This document shows positions 55,838 through 64,000 of a DNA stretch of 64,000 nucleotides, piece after piece. Made by a program: the position numbers and the translations under genes. Within the stretch, counting starts at the first letter, position 1. Every line of letters begins with the position of its first letter. Origin of the DNA: Clostridium kluyveri. GTDB lineage: Bacteria > Bacillota > Clostridia > Clostridiales > Clostridiaceae. Under the pieces are notes generated by a model. That model ran no database searches. It was not told where the DNA came from and saw nothing but the letters and a program-made list of their open reading frames with translations. The DNA lies in the NCBI RefSeq assembly GCF_001902295.1, contig NZ_CP018335.1, positions 2,666,001 to 2,730,000 on the forward strand, given 5' to 3'.

Positions 55838-55908
55838 TCCAATTTAGTAATAAAATAATTATTTATTGAAATTTTTATTTATATAGTTTCACATTTGTAA
55901 AAGTTTAA

Positions 55909-56826
55909 TTATCTTGTATTTCTGGGATCAAGAGCATCCCTCAAACCATCACCAATAAAATTAAATGCCAATACAGTGAATATAATCATAATTCCAGGTG
56001 GGAACCATAACCAAGGTTTGGTTGTCAAAACAGTAAGAGCCTGAGCATCCGTAAGCATATTTCCCCAACTTGCAGTAGGCGGCTGTACACCCATGCCCAG
56101 AAAGCTAAGTGAGGCCTCATATATAATAGCTCTGGCAATTCCAAAAGTTGCATTTACTAAAATAGGTGCCATAGTATTTGGAAGTACATGAGAGAATAAC
56201 AGTCTTGGAGTATTAAAACCCAGAACTACCGCTGATTTTATATAATCCATTTGCTTGATGGAAAGCACATTCCCTCTAACTAGACGTGTTACACCTGGCC
56301 ATCCAAGAAAACCTAAAACCCATATAATATTTTTAAGTCCAGGTCCAACGATACTTACTACAATCAATATAAGCATCATTTGGGGAAAGGACATGAAAAT
56401 ATCGGTTATACGCATAATAATCATGTCAATTTTACCTCCAAAATATCCTGATATAAGGCCAAGTATCGTACCTATGCTTACACTTAAAATCATAGTTCCA
56501 ATACCTACAATCAAAGAAACACGAACACCATACACAAGGCGACTTAATACATCCCTACCAACCTGATCCGTTCCAAGTACATGACTAGAGGATGGTGCAG
56601 CCCCAAACAAATTTTCTACAGCATATGGACTTTTAGGAGCTATAAGTGGAGCAAATATTGCAATTACCGCTAATATACATATGAATATAACTCCAGCTAC
56701 AGCCATTTTATGCTTTTTAAATCGTTTCATAATTAAATATATATAATTCTCACTAGTTACAGCTGTTTCGACAGCTAATGCAGTTGAACCTGAATCATTT
56801 TGCAATTCCGCTTCCATTTTGCTCAT
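55909..56826 (-). CDS. oppC: Oligopeptide ABC transporter permease OppC
   Basis: This permease of about 305 residues has an N-terminal cytoplasmic tail, one helix (about 40-60) and five more in the core. The EAA loop is EASLSFLGMGVQPPTASWG, the DppC/OppC signature. The likely start is ATG 56826 (MSKMEAELQND), 16 bases after the oppB stop, with AGGAGG twelve bases upstream. It pairs with OppB to form the channel. Confidence 0.92.
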   Translation of the reverse strand: MSKMEAELQNDSGSTALAVETAVTSENYIYLIMKRFKKHKMAVAGVIFICILAVIAIFAPLIAPKSPYAVENLFGAAPSSSHVLGTDQVGRDVLSRLVYGVRVSLIVGIGTMILSVSIGTILGLISGYFGGKIDMIIMRITDIFMSFPQMMLILIVVSIVGPGLKNIIWVLGFLGWPGVTRLVRGNVLSIKQMDYIKSAVVLGFNTPRLLFSHVLPNTMAPILVNATFGIARAIIYEASLSFLGMGVQPPTASWGNMLTDAQALTVLTTKPWLWFPPGIMIIFTVLAFNFIGDGLRDALDPRNTR

Positions 56827-56842
56827 AACATTAATTTCCCTC

Positions 56843-57793
56843 CTAGTTATATCTAATACGTGGATCCACAATAGAATATATAATATCAATTAATAGATTA
56901 GCAATTATGACAACTACGGTTCCAAATAAGATAAGACCCATTAAAGTAGTATAATCACGACTCATTACAGAAGATATGGTAAGCTGGCCTATTCCTGGCC
57001 ACTGAAATACCTGTTCGGTAACTACGGAACCACCAAGTAGTGTAACAATCTCCAATCCAGTTACAGTTATAATAGGCAGTACGGCGTTTCTAAAAGCATG
57101 TTTATTTATAACAATAGATTCTTTTAATCCTTTGGATCTTGCTGTACGCAAATAATCCTGATCCAGTATTTCAAGCATACTGGAACGTACATATCTAACA
57201 AGCGTGCCTGCTTCATTTACTCCAAGGACAACAGCAGGCAGTATTAAGTGTTTAAGTACATCTGAAAAGCCGTTATCCTGGCCTAAAGTTATCATTCCTC
57301 CAGAAGGCAATAATTTTAACTTTAAAGCAAAAATATATATAAATACAAGACCTAAGAAAAAAGTTGGAACTGATATTCCAATAAGTGATCCTGTTGAAGA
57401 TATATAATCTAATTTTGAATACTGTTTGGTAGCACTTAAAATTCCAAGTGGAATAGCAATTACAAATCCAATTATAAGTGCGGAAAACATAAGTAAAAAA
57501 GTTGGAAATATCCTTTGTCCTATTATTTGTGATACAGGTTGGAATGAAGTCAATGAATATCCTAAATTTCCGTGAAGTAGATTTTGAAGCCAACTTAAAT
57601 ATCTTATATATAGAGGTCCATTCAATCCAAGTGCAGCTTTTCTAGCTGCAATATCAGCTGCAGTAAGATGCGGATCAATCATTTTATCCAGCGGGCTGCC
57701 TGGTGCCATATTAATAATTATAAAACTTATTATAGTTACACCAATTAAAACTGGAATGCTTATTAATATTCTCCGAACAATATAGTTAATCAT
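56843..57793 (-). CDS. oppB: Oligopeptide ABC transporter permease OppB
   Basis: A 316-residue permease of the DppB/OppB group. It begins with the typical MINYIVRRILISIPVLIGVT; the binding-protein-dependent EAA region is around GLKESIVINKHAFRNAVLPI. Six membrane helices. It lies between oppF and oppC in the operon. Confidence 0.93.
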   Translation of the reverse strand: MINYIVRRILISIPVLIGVTIISFIIINMAPGSPLDKMIDPHLTAADIAARKAALGLNGPLYIRYLSWLQNLLHGNLGYSLTSFQPVSQIIGQRIFPTFLLMFSALIIGFVIAIPLGILSATKQYSKLDYISSTGSLIGISVPTFFLGLVFIYIFALKLKLLPSGGMITLGQDNGFSDVLKHLILPAVVLGVNEAGTLVRYVRSSMLEILDQDYLRTARSKGLKESIVINKHAFRNAVLPIITVTGLEIVTLLGGSVVTEQVFQWPGIGQLTISSVMSRDYTTLMGLILFGTVVVIIANLLIDIIYSIVDPRIRYN

Positions 57794-57810
57794 TTAAAAT
57801 GTCCTCCTTA

Positions 57811-58824
57811 TTAATTAAAACTATCCTGAAAAAAACAAGCTGACAGATGTTCCTCCTTTTCCACACCCTTTACCTGTTTTAACTCTGGAGTTTCCCTACT
57901 GCATATATCTTTAGTAAATTTACATCGGGTATGGAATCTACAACCGTTTGGTGGATTTGCCGGACTTGGTACATCACCTTCCAGAATAATTCTCTTTTTA
58001 TCACGCATGTGGGGATTAGGTATTGGATATGCACTTAAAAGCGCTTTAGTATATGGATGTTTTGGATTTGCAAAAATTTCTTCTGTACTTGCAATTTCAA
58101 CAATTTTACCTAAATACATAACTGCAATTCTATTACTTATATACTTTACTGCTCCTAATCCATGAGCTATAAAAAGATAAGTGAGTTTTAATTTTTTTTG
58201 TAAATCCTTTAAAAGATTTAATACTTGTGCCTGTGTGGATACATCCAATGCTGACACAGGTTCATCGCAGACAATAAGTTTTGGTCTTAAAGCAAGTGCC
58301 CTTGCAATACCAACACGCTGTCTTTGACCACCTGAAAATTCATTAGGATACCTATTTTTAAAACTTTTAGGTAATTCTACCCAATCCAGGAGTTTGTCAA
58401 TTTCATCGGATATTTTATCCTCAGGTATAATTTTGTGAACTTTAAGAGGCTCTGCCAATATATCATATATACGTTTTTTAGGATTTAAAGAAGAATAGGG
58501 ATCTTGAAATATTATCTGTAAATCAGTGCGGATATTAATCATACGTTTATTAGAATATGCTGCGATATCTTCATCATTAAAAAATATACTGCCTTCTGTA
58601 GGATCTTCAAGTCTTAAGATTGTACGACCTATGGAGGATTTTCCACACCCTGATTCTCCTACTAATCCTAATGTTTCTCCAGGATAAATTTTAAAGTTCA
58701 CTCCATCAACTGCTTTTATATACCCTACAGTTTTGGATAAAACACCCCTCTTTATGGGGTAATAAGTTTTCAATTTTTCAACAGAAAGTAAAAATTTCAC
58801 TCGTTTTTCTGCCTCTTTAATCAT
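57811..58824 (-). CDS. oppF: Oligopeptide ABC transporter ATPase OppF
   Basis: A 337-residue ATPase: Walker [10 protein letters not shown], signature FSGGQRQRVGIARAL, Walker B IVCDEPVSALDVS. The C-terminal oligopeptide-transporter extension with CRFHTRCKFTKDIC is the OppD/F-type Fe-S or Zn motif. It follows oppD by 3 bases. Together with OppD it forms the heterodimeric motor. Confidence 0.93.
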   Translation of the reverse strand: MIKEAEKRVKFLLSVEKLKTYYPIKRGVLSKTVGYIKAVDGVNFKIYPGETLGLVGESGCGKSSIGRTILRLEDPTEGSIFFNDEDIAAYSNKRMINIRTDLQIIFQDPYSSLNPKKRIYDILAEPLKVHKIIPEDKISDEIDKLLDWVELPKSFKNRYPNEFSGGQRQRVGIARALALRPKLIVCDEPVSALDVSTQAQVLNLLKDLQKKLKLTYLFIAHGLGAVKYISNRIAVMYLGKIVEIASTEEIFANPKHPYTKALLSAYPIPNPHMRDKKRIILEGDVPSPANPPNGCRFHTRCKFTKDICSRETPELKQVKGVEKEEHLSACFFQDSFN

Positions 58825-58827
58825 GTA

Positions 58828-59832
58828 TCATATTGCCTCCTTATCCACTTCCTCTATACTTTTAACTAAAAAGCACCGTACTTTATGTCCATCAGCAATA
58901 GAATTTAAAGCTGGAGCTTCATTTATACACCTTTCAGATGCATAAGGACAACGATTGTGAAAACGGCATCCCACTATGTTTTGATAAGTAGATGGAACCA
59001 TTCCTCTTATGGTTTCAAGCCGTTTATTTATATCTAAATCAATTTGAGGAATTGATTTTATAAGTGCGCTGGTATATGGATGTTTTGGATGATCAAATAG
59101 TGTAAAGACATCTGCTTCTTCAACTACCTGTCCTGCATACATTACAATAACCTTATCTGCCATTTCTGCCACTACTCCTAAATCGTGGGTAATAAGCATA
59201 ACCGACATTCCCATCTCTTTTCTGAGCTTCTTAATCAAATCTAAAATTTGAGCTTGAATAGTTACGTCCAATGCAGTTGTAGGTTCATCCGCAATTAAAA
59301 GTTCAGGTTTGCAACAAAGAGCCATAGCAATCATTACTCTTTGCCTCATTCCCCCTGAAAGAGTATGCGGATAATCATTAATTATTTTATTTGCCCTGGG
59401 TATACCTACCAGATTCAACATATTTACCGCATATTTTTCAGTTTCTTTGTAATCCATATCCTGATGTAGTTTTATAACTTCCGTTATCTGATTTCCTATT
59501 GTAAAAAGAGGATTTAATGATGTCATTGGTTCTTGAAAAATCATGGATATTTTATTTCCTCTAATCTCTCTCATTCCTTTATCATCCAGTTTTACAATAT
59601 CTTTATTGTTAAATTTTATCTCACCTTTACGTATATATCCTTTCTTTCCCAACAACCTCATTATAGATAGAGAAGTTACACTTTTACCACATCCAGATTC
59701 ACCAACTACGCCAACTGTTTCTCCAGAATTTATATCGAAACTTACATCCTCAACAGATATCACTTCTTTTTTATTTGATTTAAATGCTGTTTGAAGGTGC
59801 CTCACAGAAAGTAAACAACTCATATTTATCAC
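58828..59832 (-). CDS. oppD: Oligopeptide ABC transporter ATPase OppD
   Basis: A 334-residue ATPase with Walker [10 protein letters not shown], signature [15 protein letters not shown], Walker [15 protein letters not shown], and C-terminal [14 protein letters not shown]. It is the first of the motor pair and is located 78 bases after oppA, whose terminator or intergenic signals may adjust the ratio of binding protein to transporter. Confidence 0.93.
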   Translation of the reverse strand: MINMSCLLSVRHLQTAFKSNKKEVISVEDVSFDINSGETVGVVGESGCGKSVTSLSIMRLLGKKGYIRKGEIKFNNKDIVKLDDKGMREIRGNKISMIFQEPMTSLNPLFTIGNQITEVIKLHQDMDYKETEKYAVNMLNLVGIPRANKIINDYPHTLSGGMRQRVMIAMALCCKPELLIADEPTTALDVTIQAQILDLIKKLRKEMGMSVMLITHDLGVVAEMADKVIVMYAGQVVEEADVFTLFDHPKHPYTSALIKSIPQIDLDINKRLETIRGMVPSTYQNIVGCRFHNRCPYASERCINEAPALNSIADGHKVRCFLVKSIEEVDKEAI

Positions 59833-59910
59833 CCTTTCTATAAATATTTATGATTTAATATGGCAAAAGACTATAGGTTTAATTAGCATATAATCTTTTG
59901 CAAATTTAAA

Positions 59911-61527
59911 TTATTTACTCTGTACATCCCATTTATATACATCAATAAACATTCCATAATTTTTAGGCTTTCCATAAGTTACCCTTTTATTTACAGCCCT
60001 TAACTGATTTTGAACATATATTGACGGACAAGGTAAATCCTGTGCAAATATTTCCTGTACTCTGTCATAAGTTGCTTTTACTTGAGCTGGATCGATTTGA
60101 TTTAAACCACTTGTAAGTAAACTATCCATTTCTGCATTACTATACTGTGATAAGTTAAGCCCAAACCCAGTTTTTAATATGGATGATATATCAGGATTCA
60201 TAGGATAAACAGGTATACCTACCAGGTATATATCAAAATTATGTTTTTTAGCTGTAGCAAGACTTGTAACGAAATCATATTTTTGAGGATTTACTTTTAT
60301 TCCCACGCTCTCTAAATTTTGAGTTATGATATCTGCTACTTGTTCACGGACCTTGTTTCCTGTGGGTATATCAAAATTTACAGCCTTATTTGAATCCCAT
60401 CCCGCTTCTTTCAAAAGTTCCTTAGCTTTTTCCGGATCATATGGAGTAGGTTTTAAATTTTTATTTATAAATTTACTTTCTTTCAAATATGGTAATTCAA
60501 TCACTTGACCTTGACCTTTTAACAAACTGTTTATTATCATATCTCTGTTTATAGCATAGGAAATTGCTTTCCTAATCTTTGAATCAGGTATAGTCTTTGT
60601 ATTTATCATCAATGTCTGTATAGTGCCTTGAATACCTGATGAATCTGTATTAAGATTACTCATAGCCTTTACTTTTTCATTATCTTCAAAAGGTATTTGC
60701 CCTAACTGAGGATCATTCATATCAATTTCTCCACTTTGCAATTGAGCAGTTATATTAGCCCCAGGCATAATTTTGAAAATCAATCCATCTAATTTTGGTG
60801 TTCCTTTGAAATAATCTTTATTAGCTACAAATTGCACATACTGATCTTTTACATATTTTTCAAGTTTAAAAGGTCCATTACTTACATTTGGATTTTGGAT
60901 AAAGGAACTCTCATAAATCTTGTCCGGTGAAGTGCTTTCAAGAATGTGTTTAGGAAGAGCTTTAAGTTTGGTACCTATTGTATCTTCAAATAAAGTCAAT
61001 TCCATAGGTGCTTTCGTTGTAATTGACATAGTATGATCATCAATTTTCTTTATACCGGATATATCAGTGCTGCCGGTAGTATTTTTACCTGAATCATTTA
61101 ATCCTTCAACAATATTAAAATTTGATGCCACAGTAGATGGTACTTTAGGATCAGATATAAGACCAATGGTATATATTTCATCATCTACAGTTACAGGTTT
61201 TCCATCACTCCATTTAGCCTTTGAATTGAGCTTAATTGTAAATGTCTTATTATCATCTGTAGTAATGGAATCCGCTAGCATAGGCTTATACTTCATATCA
61301 TCATCTAATTCAACTAAAGCTTGAAATAGCAGTCCACAATTTACTTCCTGTGCGATGTCTGTCCATTCCAGTGGATTAAAGCCACTTGGAGCATTCATCA
61401 TTCCTACATTAATAACTTTTTTGGCACCTTCTCCAGAACTCGTAGATGAACTCCCACAACCAGGTAGAATTAATGCAACTATACATATAAATAAAATTAA
61501 TATTTTACTTTTAATGAACTTTTTCAT
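59911..61527 (-). CDS. oppA: Oligopeptide-binding lipoprotein OppA
   Basis: A 538-residue extracellular solute-binding protein. The lipoprotein signal MKKFIKSKILILFICIVA ends in the lipobox LPGCGSS, with lipidated Cys near residue 24. The mature part follows the SBP family 5 pattern (VNVGMMNAPSGFNPLEW-like start, KAISYAINRDMI near 320). It captures peptides for OppBCDF. It is the first gene of the operon; its promoter should lie within 61528-61870. Confidence 0.92.
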   Translation of the reverse strand: MKKFIKSKILILFICIVALILPGCGSSSTSSGEGAKKVINVGMMNAPSGFNPLEWTDIAQEVNCGLLFQALVELDDDMKYKPMLADSITTDDNKTFTIKLNSKAKWSDGKPVTVDDEIYTIGLISDPKVPSTVASNFNIVEGLNDSGKNTTGSTDISGIKKIDDHTMSITTKAPMELTLFEDTIGTKLKALPKHILESTSPDKIYESSFIQNPNVSNGPFKLEKYVKDQYVQFVANKDYFKGTPKLDGLIFKIMPGANITAQLQSGEIDMNDPQLGQIPFEDNEKVKAMSNLNTDSSGIQGTIQTLMINTKTIPDSKIRKAISYAINRDMIINSLLKGQGQVIELPYLKESKFINKNLKPTPYDPEKAKELLKEAGWDSNKAVNFDIPTGNKVREQVADIITQNLESVGIKVNPQKYDFVTSLATAKKHNFDIYLVGIPVYPMNPDISSILKTGFGLNLSQYSNAEMDSLLTSGLNQIDPAQVKATYDRVQEIFAQDLPCPSIYVQNQLRAVNKRVTYGKPKNYGMFIDVYKWDVQSK

Positions 61528-61870
61528 TCATTATCAACCCCCAAAAAATTATTTTTTTGATATCAAACTAATAATTAATTTGATTTACAAAGCTTGTCTC
61601 CCTCCTAATATCATTAAAAATATTTCACACATAATTTACATGTTTTTATAATAATACCACCATTTTTTATACAATTCAACATAATTTGTGAAATTAATGC
61701 ATTGTTTGTTATAAAATTATTAACATAACAGCGTAATATTGATAATTTCGTAATACAAAAACAAGCTCCCGAATTTATAATACTATACAAATGCATATAA
61801 TTGATTTTTTATAATAATTACAAAATTATAAATTATGATTTACCATATATAACATTTTCACCATATAAAA
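61528..61870 (-). other. opp operon upstream region
   Basis: About 340 very AT-rich bases carrying the oppA promoter and leader. A GGGGG ribosome site precedes oppA. No tRNA, riboswitch or gene is evident. A weak minus-strand frame (61614-61796) lacks any support. Confidence 0.5.
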
Positions 61871-61871
61871 A

Positions 61872-61913
61872 AACACTATTAAATTCATTTTATATAATGA
61901 CTTTAATAGTGTT
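61872..61913 (-). terminator. Terminator after the Hsp70-like gene
   Basis: AACACTATTAAA and TTTAATAGTGTT with a T-run on both strands: a bidirectional rho-independent terminator. Its outer stem matches the terminator at 48961-48995. Confidence 0.8.
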
Positions 61914-61934
61914 TTTTATTAACATTTATTTTAA

Positions 61935-63407
61935 TTAAAATTGCTTTTCAATATATATATTACTTTCTTTCTGCTCTACAATAACTTTAATTGTCTGATC
62001 TTTATTTATATAAAATGTAACGGGTATATTTAAAGTTCCCTTTGGACTTTCCTTTAACCCTAAAACATTTATTACACCTATCTTCTTATTATGCTGACAT
62101 TCTTTATGTTCTCCCTGATAGATTTCTATACTTATTTCCCTCTCATTATCCTCTGAATTTGTAAATGTCACAGTTTCCTTATATGGAATTGCCACATTCT
62201 TAGGAATAATCTCTACAAAATCTCCCTTATCATCTTTTAGCCCTAATGCATGGGAATTTATAAGAGTTACCTCCAGTTTTTTATTTTGGGAAGCTCTGTT
62301 GTTTAAATAAGCTCCATAAATAGCCGCTCCCTGACAAACTGCAAGTTCTGGATTTATATCTCCATATATTTTTCCATCTCCTACAACATCATTTATAATC
62401 TCATCTATGAACTTTATTTTGCTGGAGCCGCCTATTTTTATTACCTTGTCAACACTTCTAGGGCTTATTCCTCTTTCTTCAAACATCTCTCTTATAATTC
62501 TCTTTATTTTCTGGGTATATTCTCTAATACAATTTTTTAGTTCGTACAGAGTAACTGTACAATCTACAAAATTTCCCGGCGGCACATCAAATGCCTGTAT
62601 ATATGCACTATTGTCAAAAGATAATGCCTCCTTTGCCCTTATAATCTGTTCCATTAATTTATTTTTAGCTATGTTCTGCTGCCGTTTATCCTTACAGGCA
62701 GAAAGTCTGATTCCCTCTCTATCTACTATATAATTGTAAAGTTCCTCATCAAAATCCATACCTCCCAATCTATCATCACCACTTGTGGCTAACACATTAA
62801 AAGATATTCTATTTGAGGAATTATTTAGATTAAATAGTGTCAGGTCAAAAGTACCTCCTCCAAGGTCAAATACCAATATATTTTCATCTTTTAAGGCATC
62901 ACTACTTAAATGAAGTCCGTAGGCCAGTGCTGCAGCTATAGGTTCTTGAATTATTCCTATTAAATTCAATCCTGCCATTTTAGCGGCCTTTATTGTATTT
63001 GAAATTTCATTTGCCCTAAAATGGTAGGGAACAGTTACTACCACTCCTTCTGATTTAAACTTGCCCTGTGGAAACATTTCCTCCACATTTCTATAAAGGT
63101 ATTTCAAAATTTCTGCTGATATCTCTATAGAATTATAATCCTTATCTCCCAGCTTTACGGGAGCATATTCATTTCCAATTAGACGTTTTACCCCTCTGCA
63201 CATATTTTCAGGATTCATAATCCCTTTCATAAATGCAATTTTTCCTATAACAAACTGACTTCCATCATTATATACCACAGAAGGAATATTATATTCTCCT
63301 TTCAGAGAATAAACTTCTGCTTTAGTTCCAGTCCATCTGGCAATGGAACTAAAAGTTGTTCCTAAATCTATTCCTACTACAGGTGAATGTACACTATCAT
63401 AAATCAC
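61935..63407 (-). CDS. Short Hsp70-like (DnaK-family) protein
   Basis: This 490-residue protein has an Hsp70 ATPase domain with phosphate-1 VGIDLGTTFSS, phosphate-2 LVFDLGGGTFDLTLF and adenosine motif VIKIGGSSKIKF. A short substrate-binding-like beta domain (about 380-490) follows. The C-terminal helical lid of true DnaK (about 600-640 residues) is absent. It appears to start at GTG 63407, with the run GGGGGGAT upstream. No dnaJ or grpE is adjacent; a second, similar gene lies 17 bases upstream. It is likely a divergent Hsp70 for a special client or an assembly task, inferred from structure and pairing. It is not the main DnaK. Confidence 0.85.
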   Translation of the reverse strand: MIYDSVHSPVVGIDLGTTFSSIARWTGTKAEVYSLKGEYNIPSVVYNDGSQFVIGKIAFMKGIMNPENMCRGVKRLIGNEYAPVKLGDKDYNSIEISAEILKYLYRNVEEMFPQGKFKSEGVVVTVPYHFRANEISNTIKAAKMAGLNLIGIIQEPIAAALAYGLHLSSDALKDENILVFDLGGGTFDLTLFNLNNSSNRISFNVLATSGDDRLGGMDFDEELYNYIVDREGIRLSACKDKRQQNIAKNKLMEQIIRAKEALSFDNSAYIQAFDVPPGNFVDCTVTLYELKNCIREYTQKIKRIIREMFEERGISPRSVDKVIKIGGSSKIKFIDEIINDVVGDGKIYGDINPELAVCQGAAIYGAYLNNRASQNKKLEVTLINSHALGLKDDKGDFVEIIPKNVAIPYKETVTFTNSEDNEREISIEIYQGEHKECQHNKKIGVINVLGLKESPKGTLNIPVTFYINKDQTIKVIVEQKESNIYIEKQF

Positions 63408-63424
63408 TAAAATATCCCCCCATT

Positions 63425-64000
63425 TTAAGTCAACTTCATTACTTCAGTTTTATTTATCCCGCTTTGTATTTCTTCAATTGTTACTTTCACTTCTTGAGAG
63501 CGTCCTACTTCAAAGGTAATTTTTATTTCCAGTTGATATTTAGCCATAGCTTTAAGTCCCATAACTTTCACAGTTCCCACATGTTCATTGTCTCTGGCTC
63601 TTTTAGCTGTGCCCTGATATACTTTAACATCAATTTCTGTCTGATTGTCTTCATCTGTTGTAAAGGTCAATGTTCTCTTTGCCGGTGTCTTTTGATTCTG
63701 GTGAATAAGTACAACAAAATTCCCTCTTGAATCTTCTACTCCAAGTGCGTGAGCGGCGGCAGTTTCTATTTTTATGTTTTTACTATAATTTAAGTTATTT
63801 GAAATATAGGCAGCATATATAGCCGCTCCTTCCCCAACACACAAGCTAGGGTCAATATCTGAATAAGTCTTGCCCTCTCCTACTTCATCTTCTATTATTT
63901 TATTCATTATTGGTATCTTACTAGATCCCCCAACCTTTATTATCTTGTCAACTTCATAAGGAGCTATACCTGCACTTGCTATAGTCTTTTTTATAATATT
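63425..64000 (-). CDS. Hsp70-like protein, partial (runs off the window)
   Basis: The visible 191 residues are the C-terminus of a second short Hsp70-like protein. The adenosine motif IIKVGGSSKIPIM is present, followed by a beta-domain (KRTLTFTTDEDNQTEIDVKV) and a C-terminus with no lid. The frame is open to the window edge at 64000. Its end is 17 bases before the start of the next Hsp70-like gene, so the two form one operon. The N-terminal part lies outside the window. Confidence 0.85.
   Translation of the reverse strand, partial: NIIKKTIASAGIAPYEVDKIIKVGGSSKIPIMNKIIEDEVGEGKTYSDIDPSLCVGEGAAIYAAYISNNLNYSKNIKIETAAAHALGVEDSRGNFVVLIHQNQKTPAKRTLTFTTDEDNQTEIDVKVYQGTAKRARDNEHVGTVKVMGLKAMAKYQLEIKITFEVGRSQEVKVTIEEIQSGINKTEVMKLT

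Noticed and set aside
61935..64000. Main dnaK operon.
   Set aside because: The proteins lack the lid, occur as a tandem pair, and no hrcA, grpE, dnaJ or CIRCE-like repeat is visible.

Overview
The window is AT-rich, with strong AGGAGG-type ribosome binding sites and an anaerobe's gene set: HydF for [FeFe]-hydrogenase maturation, an EFR1-type flavodoxin/ferredoxin, ClpA/ClpS and clostridial ABC exporters. It reads as a chromosome segment of a Clostridium sensu stricto or close relative. The species cannot be named from the sequence alone. Nearly all genes lie on the minus strand; the clear plus-strand genes are a DUF2207 membrane protein (6873-8657) and a tiny hydrophobic toxin-like gene (38590-38688).

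Layout. 1-843 holds only decayed sequence. 844-6337 carries a metallo-beta-lactamase-fold protein, a heterodimeric ABC exporter and its AraC-type regulator. 8640-24700 is an accessory zone full of decay: a broken MFS gene, an intact two-component/ABC-2 peptide-resistance cassette (9534-12876), an IS607-like remnant (13034-14534), a nitroreductase, a broken flavoprotein, uppP, a Bce-type bacitracin/peptide resistance module broken at three points (18118-22008), two hydrolases, an EFR1 protein and a broken methyltransferase.

24701-34309 is the most unusual region. A gene for a secreted BspA-repeat/cadherin-like surface protein is split by a group II intron (about 27490-33621). The intron's own reverse-transcriptase gene is split by a 3.4-kb element with three overlapping tyrosine recombinases, a recombinase-in-trio (RIT) element, bounded by inverted repeats. 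Removing the intron at its canonical ends restores one 1158-codon frame. 34345-40000 has a DUF2442 protein, a MalT-type LuxR regulator, GyrI-like and AraC/GyrI proteins, and a type I toxin-antitoxin-like locus at about 38480-38805. A decayed second copy of that locus lies near 24557-24670.

40107-64000 is more core-like: rlmH, an ABC-F ribosome protection factor with a 230-base leader, hydF, an aspartase-family lyase, a solitary BREX-type PglX methyltransferase, a YibE/F membrane protein, clpA-clpS, and a peptide-uptake operon (oppA-D-F-B-C) followed by two tandem M20 amidohydrolases that could hydrolyse the imported peptides or acyl-amino acids. Two tandem short Hsp70-like genes follow; the second runs off the window.

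All calls come from reading motifs and frames by eye; no database search was run.
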